From contig JBBMOA010000016.1 of NCBI GenBank assembly GCA_037954235.1, forward strand, positions 1,336,403-1,400,402: 64,000 nt of DNA, given 5' to 3'. The first letter of the stretch is position 1; each line of letters starts with the position of its first letter. Source of the stretch: Aulostomus chinensis. Its lineage: Eukaryota > Chordata > Actinopteri > Syngnathiformes > Aulostomidae. A program made the position numbers and the translations under genes. Shown piece by piece: positions 1 to 11,250 of this stretch. A model generated the notes under the pieces. It was not told the DNA's origin. It searched no databases and saw only the letters and a list, made by a program, of their open reading frames with translations.

Positions 1-653
1 CCAAACCAGGGTTTTTCTAACCTGGACTGCATCGCTCCAAACCTTCACCGGGCTGAGTGACATTTGCAGCGCTGGGAGTCAAGCCTGACTGGAGCCTTAA
101 ACACCTGTACTTTCAAAAGTCATGAGACTCTCAAGTACCACACTTTTAAAAGGGCTCATGACTGTGTTCAGCATCACAACCACCCCGTTTAGACAAAGTA
201 CAGCAAGCATTCTTCTGCAGTGCCAGTCCTGATATGCTGTGTGCACAATGGCAGTCATTCTGGCTCCAGTCACATGATCAGGGTAACCAGCACTACAGTT
301 GGGAACCATCATGGCGGCTGCAGGGAAGCCTGTTGCACGAGAGGTTCAATGAAGGCTTTCAATGCACAATCAAACCCAGCACAAAGTCCAAGGGGCTTTG
401 TAAGAACAAGAATAATCTTAATTAATGTTGCACCTTTCATGTAGAGGACGCAGCTCCAAGTGCTTTACATGCAGTAAAAGAGGAACACTCACAATACGGT
501 ACACAGGATGCACAAGTAAAAAGAGCTGTGCAAGGTTTACATGGCGTGTCACATTTTCACAAGCATAGGAAGAGAAAACAGGCGTTATTCTGGACGATCC
601 CTCGCCAGAGAAGGGCTGAGCCTCTGTCAGTGTCTATTTGTGTTAATTGTAAT
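1..653. other. Intergenic, no gene seen
   Basis: Mixed-composition single-copy-looking DNA. No splice-bounded exon, RNA gene or recognisable repeat was found; the short open frames here have no family resemblance I recognise. Confidence 0.5.
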
Positions 654-1833
654 ATATCTATAGACATCTACAGATATCTATAGATATCTGTAGATGTCTA
701 TAGATAGATATCTACAGATATCTATCTATAGATATCTACAGATGTCTATCTATAGATATCTACAGATATCTATCTATAGATATCTACAGATATCTATCTA
801 TAGATATCTACAGATATCTATCTATAGATATCTACAGATATCTATCTATAGATATCTACAGATATCTATCTATAGATATCTACAGATATCTATCTATAGA
901 TATCTACAGATATCTACAGATATCTATCTATAGATATCTACAGATATCTATCTATAGATATCTACAGATATCTATCTATAGATATCTACAGATATATCTA
1001 TAGATAGATATCTGTAGATATCTATCTATAGATATCTACAGATATATCTATAGATAGATATCTGTAGATATCTATAGATAGATATCTGTAGATATCTGTA
1101 GATATCTATAGATAGATATCTGTAGATATCTATAGATAGATATCTGTAGATATCTGTAGATATCTATAGATAGATATCTGTAGATATCTATAGATAGATA
1201 TCTGTAGATATCTATAGATAGATATCTGTAGATATCTATAGATAGATATCTGTAGATATCTATAGATAGATATCTGTAGATATCTATAGATAGATATCTG
1301 TAGATATCTATAGATAGATATCTGTAGATATCTATAGATATCTATATATATATCTATAGACATCTACAGATATCTCTAGATATCTATCTAGATATATCTC
1401 TAGATAGATATCTCTAGATATCTATCTAGATATATCTCTAGATAGATATCTCTAGATAGATATATAGAGATATCTATAGATATCTCTATAGATATCTCTA
1501 GATAGATTTCTATAGATATCTATATAGATATCTATAGATATATATATAGATATCTATAGATATATATATAGATATCTATAGATATATATATAGATATCTA
1601 TAGATATATATATAGATATCTATAGATATATATATAGATATCTATAGATATATATATAGATATCTATAGATATATATATAGATATCTATAGATATATATA
1701 TAGATATCTATAGATATATATATAGATATCTATAGATATATATATATAGATATCTATAGATAGATATCTATAGATATCTCTATATATCTATCTAGAGATA
1801 TCTATCTAGAGATAGATATATATATACATAGAA

Positions 1834-1860
<27 letters not shown>
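654..1860. repeat. GATA/TATC-type satellite array, inverted (palindromic)
   Basis: The left part (about 654-1000) is built from a 24-bp unit containing TATCTACAGATATC and CTATAG. From about 1005 the same unit continues as its reverse complement (about 1005-1340, unit containing GATATCTGTAGATATC). Both arms read through as the same 8-residue peptide period (YLQISIYR) on opposite strands, which shows the inversion directly. Between 1340 and 1810 the array decays into TATATA/AGATATCTAT units with a 22-24 bp periodicity, and it ends in a plain (ATCT)n run at 1835-1876. The array is not coding. Confidence 0.9.

Positions 1861-1881
<21 letters not shown>

Positions 1882-1908
<27 letters not shown>
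1882..1908. repeat. (CA)n microsatellite
   Basis: About 13 CA units directly abut the (ATCT)n tail of the preceding array. Confidence 0.95.
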
Positions 1909-2685
1909 CTGTAGCAACTTCAGATCAACTCTTTGATTTGGCGCCAAGCGAAGCTCCACCCATTCAGCACAGAGCTTCCAACGATGGAGAACTGCTGATG
2001 GAAATATGAGCCAACAAACCGACGACACCTTAGCTTGCTTAGCGTTCGGCTGTGTCAGTTTTCCTCACCTCTGAACCTCATGGTCTCTCACCTTCTCACC
2101 GGCCCGGAGGCGTCCTTCTTAATGAGATTCTGAGACCGTTTCTATTCTCCTTTTCTATTTTCCATACAGTGCTTACTAAACCGGTGTGTATAAATTTGCT
2201 AGAAATTACCATGAGATCACACAGCGCTGCATAAGATCTCTCCAGCTGTGATGGGATTCTCCGGGTTATTTGTTCACTCTCTCAAAGTGATGCAGGAGCT
2301 TCGGCATTGTGTCTCACACTCCAGCTTTTAGAGGGCTGCACTTTCCCAGCACAGAGAAGTCACTGCACTTTGAAGTGTTGCATCAATGGCGTGCCGAAGT
2401 GGGAAAGATGAAGGGAAGAAGAGATGGAGGGGAAAAGGAGGGAGGAGAGGGAAGTGGAAAAGGCAGTTAAAAATGGGAGGTGGAATCAAAAGAGGGGGGT
2501 GAGTTCAGACAATCTATAAGAGGTCACACCGCCATCTTTCTTTCCATCTCCTTAAAGACGGACACGAACTGGAAGATGAATGGAGAGACATCCGTAAACG
2601 AGTGTGACAAATAGAGCACTGTCTCTCTGTGTTGAGATAGCCTATCTGGAGTGACTCATCTGTTCGCTACAATCTCTGATGGATT

Positions 2686-2730
<45 letters not shown>

Positions 2731-2799
2731 ACAGGGGGGAACGGTAGTTAGTGTGTGTTTGTGGCTGAGGACTCACAAGTGGTGTCCTCTTAGAAAGAA

Positions 2800-2830
<31 letters not shown>

Positions 2831-3512
2831 GGCTGATGTATTGAGGTGTTATGAGTCCTTGGTTTGACGTGGCATCCGGCCTCAATTTTCACCCTGCAGC
2901 TCAGGCGTCCGTCATTGCAACACCCTGGAGTGTGTGTTGGTGGCGTTGCGCGGCTGTGTGGACGTGTGTTTGTGATGGTCGAGGTGGAATGAGGGCAGTG
3001 AGGAGACGAGGACAAGGAGCTGACGGGAGCTTGACAGACAAAAAACACATTCTGAAGGTGAGAGACAATTTTTTTCCTGAAGCTCATAAGTCATTTCCAA
3101 GCGTTCTGTGTGGTCGTTTCCTCCTACAGGAAGCTAGCATGCCAGGTGGGATGTATATTTGTAGTCTGTCCCTGTCTGTCTGTCATTCTCCCCCCTTCTT
3201 TCTCTCTCTGTGTGTCTCTTCCTCTTTTAGTGTTTCCGTATCAGGCCCATTCTTTTATCCATCTTTGTCTCTGCCACTGTTTTCTGTCTCCTCCCCCCAC
3301 CCAGTCAACCCAGATGCCGCTTCCATAAAGCCTGGATCCGCGCCACATTCCTGCCTGTTCAAAGAAAGGTTTCTGTTGCCGCTGTCACAAGATGTGCTTG
3401 TCTGGGAGTAAATCGATTCAAGGACTGAGATTCTAGACCTGCTCCACTAATAAAGAGTCAGGAGAGCACACTTCTGGTGGTTTGGAGCTGTACAAATAAA
3501 TTGACTTGAACA
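1909..3512. other. Intergenic with paired (TG)n and (CA)n tracts
   Basis: Contains (TG)n at about 2690-2726 and (CA)n at about 2803-2830. These are opposite in orientation and about 75 bp apart, so they could fold together. The rest is purine-rich (2400-2510) or pyrimidine-rich (3165-3300) low-complexity DNA. The long open frame on + at 2851-3411 is composed of such low-complexity sequence and does not look like a gene. Confidence 0.5.
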
Positions 3513-4811
3513 GTCCAGCAGGAAGTGGTCATCTCCTGGTTCCTCCACCAACAGGAAGTCATCATCTCCTGGCTCCTCCCCCAGCAGCCAATAGGATCGC
3601 TCCATGTGATTGTGGTGATTGAATCAGTAAATCAGCTCTGGTGAACAAAAGTTGATGCTGGAAGCCTGGATGCTACGGTTAGCAGTGCTAAACTAACCTT
3701 AGCCTACAGTATGAAGGAGCTACACCAGGGTCACATGACTTCAACGTCACCACCACTAAGCTTCAGGCTTCTTGTGTTCCCCCTGATGACCTTTAATGAC
3801 CTCCATGACCTCTGTAGGCTCCTCTAGACTCTTGTTAGCAACCCAGGTTTTTAAGACTCCAACCTCCACCAGTCTGGTGTTTACTGGTGGATCTGATGTA
3901 GAACTGAACCTCCACCACCCACCAGTCTGGTGTTTACTGGTGGATCTGATGTAGAACTGAACCTCCACCACCCACCAGTCTGGTGTTTACTGGTGGATCT
4001 GATGTAGAACTGAACCTCAACCATCCACCAGTCTGGTGTTTACTGGTGGATCTGATGTAGAACTGAACCTCCACCATCCACCAGTCTGGTGTTTACTGGT
4101 GGATCTGATGTAGAACTGAACCTCCACCATCCACCAGTCTGGTGTTTACTGGTGGATCTGATGTAGAACTGAACCTCCACCATCCACCAGTCTGGTGTTT
4201 ACTGGTGGATCTGATGTAGAACTGAACCTCCACCATCCACCAGTCTGGTGTTTACTGGTGGATCTGATGTAGAACTGAACCTCCACCATCCACCAGTCTG
4301 GTGTTTACTGGTGGATCTGATGTAGAACTGAACCTCCACCATCCACCAGTCTGGTGTTCACTGCTGGATCTGATGTAGAACTGAACCTCCACCATCCACC
4401 GGTCTGGTGTTTACTGGTGGATCTGATGTAGAACTGAACCTCCACCATCCACCAGTCTGGTGTTTACTGGTGGATCTGATGTAGAACTGAACCTCCACCA
4501 TCCACCAGTCTGGTGTTTACTGCTGGATCCGATGTAGACCTGAACCTCCACCATCCACCAGTCTGGTGTTTACTGCTGGATCTGATGTAGACCTGAACCT
4601 CCACCATCCACCAGTCTGGTGTTTACTGCTGGATCTGATGTAGACCTGAACCTCCACCATCCACCAGTCTGGTGTTTACTGCTGGATCCGATGTAGACCT
4701 GAACCTCCACCATCCACCAGTCTTGTGTTTACTGCTGGATCTGATGTAGACCTGAACCTGCTGATATCTCCAGCTGCTAAGAACCACACACCTGATTCCA
4801 GGTCACTCACA
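3513..4811 (+). repeat. Dispersed element with internal 53-bp minisatellite, copy A
   Basis: This block recurs in inverted orientation at 16,985-18,097. Shared flanks include the segment around 3513-3680 (motifs GGAAGTGGTCATCTCC and CCAATAGGATCGCTCC), the segment 3690-3870 (CTTGTTAGCAACCCAGG), and the distal end at 4782-4811 (ATTCCAGGTCACT). Between the flanks lies a tandem array of 53-bp units. No open reading frame or transposase remains, so the class of element is unknown. An internal minisatellite inside a repeated unit suggests that the array travelled with the element. Confidence 0.8.
3861..4760 (+). repeat. 53-bp minisatellite, 17 copies
   Basis: The landmark GTCTGG occurs at 3872 and every 53 bp after it, to a variant GTCTTG at 4720. 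This gives 17 units. The unit contains CAGTCTGGTGTTTACTGG and GATCTGATGTAGAACTGAAC. Units after about 4500 share the changes TACTGCTGG and GTAGACCTG, so subfamilies are spatially clustered, as expected for local unequal exchange. Confidence 0.95.
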
Positions 4812-6568
4812 TGGAGACCAGGGAACTGGATCTTCATCAATGAGAACTCAATCAATAGTTTCAGGACTCATTCCTGCACTGCTGTGTTGACCAGATTATT
4901 ATTTCAACCATGAGTAGCAGAATCCCTGGAGTTCACAATTTCTGCATCCCTACTGGGTTTCCACCTTCAGGGTTGTGTGTAAAAGCACTTCCTGAATAAT
5001 GGCAGTTGGAGCCTCAACACAAGCAGCAGAGACTGGTGCCGCATTCTGATCGCCGCTGCCGCCACCTCGCTCTGCTCCTCAGCACCTGAGCTAGAATGCA
5101 GCACCGTGGCGCATAAACATGAAAGACAACGCCTTCGCACCCGCCGCATTGCCCTCGTAAGAGAGCGTTAAATCAAGCAAGCAGACAGAGCTCATTCCAT
5201 TTACATCGCAGGGTGGAAGTGTGTGTGTGCTGAGAGATCAGACTGGAGAATACATGCAGTTTGTCTTGAGCTCATATCTCTCAGTTACTCTTTTTATGAA
5301 GCAAAGCTGATGCAAGGGTACACCACCCGGCACAGCTGGGTGTTGTTAGGTCTAATGAAAAGCCTTCCTCTCTCTTTCGCTTAACTACCTCTTTTTTTTT
5401 TTTTTACTCACACCTTCTATTTTGTGTCTCCTTCCATTTCTCTCACATTGATTCAATCTTCCTCGTCTCCTCAGAGCCTCCCAGGCCGCCCCCGCATCTC
5501 ACTGATGCTAATCTCCCTGTAGTATAGTATTGTCAGACTTTGATCAGGAGCCAGCCTCTCTCATTCACGCCGCTGCTCTCAGACCTCTCTGTGCCTTCCC
5601 TAATACTCGGTAGACTTAATGAGTACTATGGGCCTCTTTTGATAGGCTGCTGCACACATTTCACAGACAAGCTCCCCTCTCACACATTTATAGGAGACAT
5701 GATTGTGCACACCGAGTCTGCGTGGAGAGAGTGATGCAAGCTAAAATGCTGACTTTCCTTTCAAGGAGAATGAGGCAACAATTAGCAGCCACTTGCTGCT
5801 TTGATGGAGGATGATGTAGCCGCGCATCATCCGTCCTCCACAGTCTTCAGAAACCTCAAAACCTGGGTTTGATTTATGATACAATCTGAATTGTGAATAT
5901 ATAAATGTACACATGTACGCTCATTTGTTGCCACACACTTTTGCAAGCTCTGGTTTGGTTTCGGCAGTAAAACACGTGGTTAGGTGTGTCGGTGCGTATC
6001 AGGAAAAACAGTTTATATTTGCTGGTGTGGAAAAATCACGTCAGCTAATAAAAACTGATGTTCATCCAATTGGTCCGGAATGCTGATGACAAAGTTTTCA
6101 CTCGACTTTCCAAACGACTGAATGCTGTAGTCACTCTGTTCTGAAGTCACGATAGACAGAATGAGTGCTGCGGTGCTGCGGGTCATCCCAGCCTCTCAAA
6201 GATCCGCACCATCACTTCAAGACAGTTTTCAGTTCAAATGTCAATGTGGACTCCAGAGTCATGATCCTGTCTGATGTCCTGACTCATAACAGCTGCAATC
6301 CCACAAAATCAGGCCAAAACAAAATGATATGAGCTGGAGCTGGCCACTTAAGCAAGAACTTGGTTGATACTTGACTCTAATACTGTCGTTCAGACTATTT
6401 ACAGGACAGAGAAGTATTTGTACTTACAAATGCGCCATTAGGGATGAAGAGTTGCCAAAATGACAGAACTGATTTATACACATTACCTCAGATTTTACCT
6501 CTAAATTCACTCTTTTCTTTACCTACCATTAATCCATTCCTGAGTGTGTATTGATTTTGTAGGAGGTG

Positions 6569-6603
<35 letters not shown>

Positions 6604-6871
6604 TGCACCAACGACCTTTTCTTTCCCCTTTGGGTTTCTCTGAGAAATTGGGTTTCTTTCTTTCCGTTTCCCCCATTCACCCTTTTTTGTCTCTTATCAG
6701 CGAGAGAAGTCACTTACAGTTGACACTGAGCCACGAGGACACACAACAACCTCAACTGCTGTTTGTTTGCAGTTGTTAGACTTTCTTCCTCCGGTAAGTA
6801 GAGGGGAGCCGTTGTCTTCCGTAATAATGTTGTAACATGAAACCAGGTAGAAAATTGGTAATGCCTTTTTA
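4812..6871. other. Intergenic, single-copy-looking
   Basis: No exon was found. Contains a T-run near 5392-5405 and a (CA)n tract at 6571-6600. The stretch 5440-5740 is repeat-free and of balanced composition, and could be conserved non-coding DNA, but that needs an alignment. Confidence 0.45.
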
Positions 6872-7275
6872 TTCATTTTCACCCCCTCCCATTTATCCAG
6901 GAAATATTGGTGGTTTGGCTTGCATAAATCCTCAGTGCTCCCCTTTGGCTGGCCACTGAGCCTGAGGCTGTTTGTAAAATTCACCGAGGCCGCCGCCATG
7001 GCTTCGCTCAGGCAGCGTGGTCTCCGCCTGGCCACATATCTGGATGACCGGCTGCAGCTGGCGCTCCACTGAGGAGGCGCGGATGGACGCTGCTTCACGT
7101 GCCCGACCAGGGTTTTGTAGTGAACAGGGAGACCTTTCTGGGTCCGTGCTTGTATTCGCTCACCTTTTCAGCCGAGAGCGTGGACACACTCAGGTGAAGC
7201 GGGGTGCACGTCGTTCCAGGAAAACAGACCAGGCACGTCTCTGTTTGAGGCTGCTGGACCTGTCACCACTGTGGG
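6872..7275 (+). pseudogene. Degenerate DIRS-type retrotransposon reverse transcriptase fragment
   Basis: Three consecutive pieces in three different frames resemble one reverse transcriptase palm region. Frame from 6872: the motif LPFG is followed by a phenylalanine-rich VFVK-like segment, then GLRLATYLDD, which carries the catalytic YLDD. A stop codon is at 7070. After a frameshift, the piece from 7090 contains GFVVNRE and a SAESVDTLR-like segment, with a stop at 7195. After a second shift, the piece from 7230 contains CLRLLDL. The order and spacing fit fish DIRS/Ngaro-like elements better than Gypsy, which usually has a different sequence after its PFG motif. No gag, RNase H, recombinase or terminal repeats are visible, so this is a dead fragment. 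The assignment is from memory of the family, without a search. Confidence 0.62.
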
Positions 7276-9010
7276 AGGTGAGTCTGGACTGAATTGAGTA
7301 GCGTCTCTCCGACCCGACCTCACCAAAGGCCCTGGTGTAAACAGCCCCTGAGGGGGGCGTCGCTGTGCTAGGAGGACACAGACAACAGCCGCAGACCCAA
7401 GGCTTCAGGTGCTGTTGTCCATCAATGTCCCCTACCATCGTAAATGCGATATTTTTGGGATGCCTTGATGGGATCTTGCGTGACACTCATTTCATTAAGT
7501 GGTTTCAAACAAGGACACACAGCAGAACATCAACACAACCTTCATTTGTCTTGTGCAGTCTGCAGTTTCGTATCGTCAACATGGCACTGAACCACCGCTC
7601 CAGCTAGCGTTTCTCCTGCTTTCCTTTCTGGGAGTTCTATCACATACAACATAGAAGTGCAATGATCCACTGGGACCCAAGGACGAGCTAAAAAATTTGG
7701 CGGTCAAAGGTCAAACTCACTGTCCCAGAAGCCCAGAACTTTGATACAGTATGTCAAATCAAATTTGCACCTTCTTGCCCATAACTGCAAAAGTAAGAAC
7801 ACACCCAGAGTGTTGCTCAGAGCAGCACCGCGCACCATGGAAGGTCTGGCAAACACAACTTGTTGTTGGATCACTGCCAGGAGAGACCTTCGAAAAAGGA
7901 GCTGCCACCATGTTGATCTGGAACTTTCCAGAGGAGAAGTGTGCATTTCTTAGCATATTTTAGTTTTATAGACATGGAAGGATGAGTCAGATTAAGAGAA
8001 ATAAAGTTCATGAGCCCATTACGTCACCCAAAGCTGGATGTGGCAATGGAATTTATTCCCATTTTTAACTCACTCTGACAGAGATATTCTTTCTTCTCTC
8101 CCACCGTAGAATGACTCACATTATCGTGTGCGTCTGGCATAGAAATGACCCTCCAGACCTGCTAAATTCTATTAGCAATTCTCTCTTCTATTCCTTTGTA
8201 TCAGGACAAGGCGATCTAAAACGAGGGAAGGTCGGTGAATAAAACATTCCATATTTTAAGCCTGAGAAAGTCTGTCACTGGGTTCAGACCAACAGAACAA
8301 AGCTCCTTTTGACACTCTGAAGTCTGGAAGTCATGCATGTGATACATGGTAATGCTACCTTTTTATGCTGTCAATTCCTGTCACACTTCCTGTGGCATCC
8401 CTCTCAGGCAGCACCTGCTGTCCCAGCACCTCCTACCTGTGATCAAATAAATCAGATCGATATTTTGTGTGTAGTGATGAAGCTTTACTGAAGAACTGGT
8501 GAAGAAATCCTTTCTACCAACGTGTGCCGCATAAGAACAACCTCAATGGCGACTGGAGGGGCACATGTGAGCCAGGCCAGGGGAGACGGAGACACCTGCT
8601 GACATTCTCAAGCTCAGGTAGTGCCAACTGTGCGCCAAAACCACAATATAAAATACCATAGCAGTCTAACATGTAATTTGAAAACAAAGCAGTAAACATT
8701 TCAGATGTTTTATGGTCTTTTCCAAACTATATTTTTAACATTCACAATGTTTACATGTGTTTTTCAATGTGTAGATGTCATATAAACTTGTTTCAGAGAG
8801 ATTTTATTGAAAATAATGCTATCAGCTACTGGCAAAATAATTTGTTTAAATATTACAAAGAAAAACAAATTTCATTGTGAACTTCACAAGAAAAAATCCA
8901 CATTTCGTGGCTTTAGATAGCTGGTTGTCCACGTCTCCCTCCAGCATGCATGACAGCGTACATCCTGTGTTTAGAGAATTTACTTTGCCTTTAATTCAGA
9001 GGATTGTTGC
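7276..9010. other. Intergenic, no gene seen
   Basis: No splice-bounded coding signal was found. The stretch 8040-8270 is repeat-free and AT-moderate, and 8700-8880 is AT-rich. Open frames on both strands around 7704-7963 overlap one another and have no family resemblance I recognise. Confidence 0.45.

Positions 9011-9059
<49 letters not shown>
9011..9059. repeat. (CA)n microsatellite
   Basis: About 24 uninterrupted CA units. Confidence 0.97.
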
Positions 9060-9061
<2 letters not shown>

Positions 9062-9229
9062 TCAGCTGCTGGCTGCCATCCGAGTTTGAGAGGAAAAGTT
9101 AAAGACTGTTGGCACCAAACACAGTTTGTCCTCTGCTACATAAACACTCAAAAACACACAGAGTTGGCATCTGGTGGGACGCTGTCATGTGACATAAGGG
9201 TAAAGAGTTAAGCAAGCATCCTCAGTACT

Positions 9230-9261
<32 letters not shown>

Positions 9262-9429
9262 CTCTGATTCAATTGCAATCTGCCGGCAGGTCTGAAGCAG
9301 AACATACAGGAACACTGCTGCAAGCAGCGTCTTTAACAGACACACGTGTGTGTTAAACACACACCCTCAAGCCTGTTAAATACCTGTCAAAATACCTAAA
9401 GAACACACCTGCATACCTATATCACACAC

Positions 9430-9484
9430 ACACACAGACACACACACACCTCCTCTCCCTATCTGTGTGTGTGTGTCTGTGTGT
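9430..9484. repeat. Interrupted CA/TG hairpin
   Basis: The left arm 9430-9449 is a CA tract interrupted by one GA. The right arm 9465-9484 is a GT tract interrupted by TC at the mirrored position. They form a perfect 20-bp stem with a 15-nt pyrimidine-rich loop (9450-9464). Confidence 0.9.
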
Positions 9485-10653
9485 CGCACTGGAGATCACA
9501 TACACACAAACCCGACAATAACCAGAGCAGAGCCATCTGAAATGCAATCCCCATGGTCTTATAAACACACACACACACACACACACACACACCCCAGCAG
9601 CAGTCCCTGATTTCTCATTATCGCAGATGGATAGAAAGGTGGAGGGAGGGAGTGAAGGAGGATAGAAGCAAAGGAGGTTAGGAACTAAAGGACAGGAGAA
9701 GAGGAGGAAAAGAAATGGACAAGGAAGGAGGGAAGGAGGTGAGCAAGCAAGAGGAGAGTGAGGAAGGAGAAGTCTTCGTCCGGGATGTGCCGATGATAGA
9801 GAGAACGAGGGAGGAGAAGATAATGTGAGATTGTGTTGAGAGCTATATTAGATGGAGCAGGGTGTCCCACTATATGGCAGGGGAAATTGAAGTGTGTGTG
9901 TGTGTGTTTGTGTGTGAATGTGTGTCTCTCTGGTGGTAGAAATTGGTGTCGGCAGGACCCCAAATGGCTGTTTTCCTGCCTGACAGGAGATAAGAGAGAA
10001 AAAAATATATAAACAAGGTGGAAAGATAGCAGGAGAGAGGGAGGGAGGAAGCGGAGGTGAAGAAGTCAAGGAACCAACTGGGAGGAGAGATGAGCAGAGA
10101 TACATTCTAATGTTGGAGAAAAACTGAAATGCAATTAACATGAAAAACTTAACTCCAAACAGAGGCAGCGTCCTCAGTCAGCCAGCGCCCTCTGGGTTGT
10201 TTCCTGTCATCCAGATCAGTCGATGAGTTTCAAAACTGTCACCAGAAACCACATACAAACATTCCCTGAGGGGTCAAACGTGTCCAGGCTGGCGCCCACA
10301 AGCACAAGGTCGTAGGCAACCATTTCTGTTGGTAGATGTTACATAGTAAAGGAAATGTGGTTCCTAATTTGGTGCACTGCTGGCTCCTGGGTGTACTATG
10401 AGTGAGCTAGTAATAGCAGTAATACTACATTTCCCAAAGCTGGTGTTCTGACCCACTGCTCATTTCTATGTCACAAGCCGCTACTCTGAGAGCTTTCATG
10501 CTCTTCGCGATCAAGGCAGCCGATCTGGTCCAGTAGCACTCCTGAAACAAACCTGACTGATCAAGGCGAGAACTGTAGCTGCACCAACCATCATCCCGAG
10601 ACCCAGACAAAAGGGTGGAGAAACTTCTCTCCTCCGCAATGACCCGATCACAG
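9485..10653. other. Intergenic with purine-rich tract
   Basis: Contains (CA)n near 9565-9591, a long GGA/GAA-rich purine tract at 9630-9840 continuing at 10020-10090, and ordinary sequence to 10653. No exon was found. Confidence 0.5.
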
Positions 10654-11047
10654 CTAGTTAGCTTAGCACCTTGGCTGGTGGTGGGTGGGAAGTGTCAGCA
10701 TCAGCTAGCTCAGGCTAGTTAGCTTAGCACCTTGGCTGGTGGTGGGTGGGAAGTGTTAGCACCAGCTAGCTCAGGTCCAGGCTACTTAGCTTAGCCCAAT
10801 GGCTGGTAGTGGGTGGAAGTGTTAGCATCAACTAGCTCAGGTTCAGGCTAGTTAGCTTAGCCCAATGGCTGGTAGTGGGTGGCAGTGTTAGCGTCAGCTA
10901 GCTCAGGTCCAGGCTACTTAGCTTAGCCCAATGGCTGGTAGTGGATGGGAAGTGTTAACATCAGCTAGTTCAGGTCCAGGCTAGTTAGCTTAGCCCAATG
11001 GCTGGTAGTGGGTGGGAAGTGTTAGCATCAGCTAGCTCAGGTCCAGG
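10654..11047 (+). repeat. 66-bp minisatellite, 6 units (transposon-end derived)
   Basis: The landmark CTAGTTAGCTTAGC or its CTACTTAGC variant recurs at 10654, 10715, 10782, 10848, 10914 and 10981, with spacings of 61, 67, 66, 66 and 67 bp. Each unit continues with a GGCTGGTAGTGGGTGG-like stretch and a CATCAGCTAGCTCAGG-like stretch. The same unit is tandem at 59,980-60,247, single and inverted at about 55,190-55,278, and inverted once at 60,455-60,520. It therefore behaves as the amplified end of a mobile element. Confidence 0.9.
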
Positions 11048-11250
11048 ATGCTGGTGTGTCCAGCAGGAGTCCTCCTCCTCATCATCATCAGTAGCAGCAG
11101 TCGCTCTTCTAGTCCTCAACAAACCTTTGGTTCTGTTGACCCAAGTTCCAGTGGAGCTTTGGAGGTGCTGCGTCAAATCACTGCGCCCAATCAGGAAAGT
11201 AGTTCCGGCTACGTGTCTGATTCTACCACTACAATGTCTCCCATGTTACC
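11048..11250 (+). repeat. Internal segment of the 66-bp-array element
   Basis: Matches 60,248-60,400 closely: CTGGTGTGTCCAGCAGGA, then a segment ending GGAGGTGCTGCGTCAAATCA, then CCGGCTACGTGTCTGATT. The copy here has an extra serine-codon-like TCATCATCATCAGTAGCAGC stretch (about 11080-11125) that the 60-kb copy lacks. No right-hand inverted end is seen at this copy. Confidence 0.85.

Noticed and set aside
2851..3411. 186-codon open frame on +
   Set aside because: Composed of low-complexity pyrimidine-rich sequence, overlaps a (CA)n flank, and has no family resemblance or splice context.
3861..4760. CRISPR-like spacing of repeats
   Set aside because: No unique spacers; a head-to-tail 53-bp minisatellite in vertebrate DNA.
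6697..7098. 133-codon open frame on -
   Set aside because: It is antisense to the reverse transcriptase relic; the + strand explains the sequence better.
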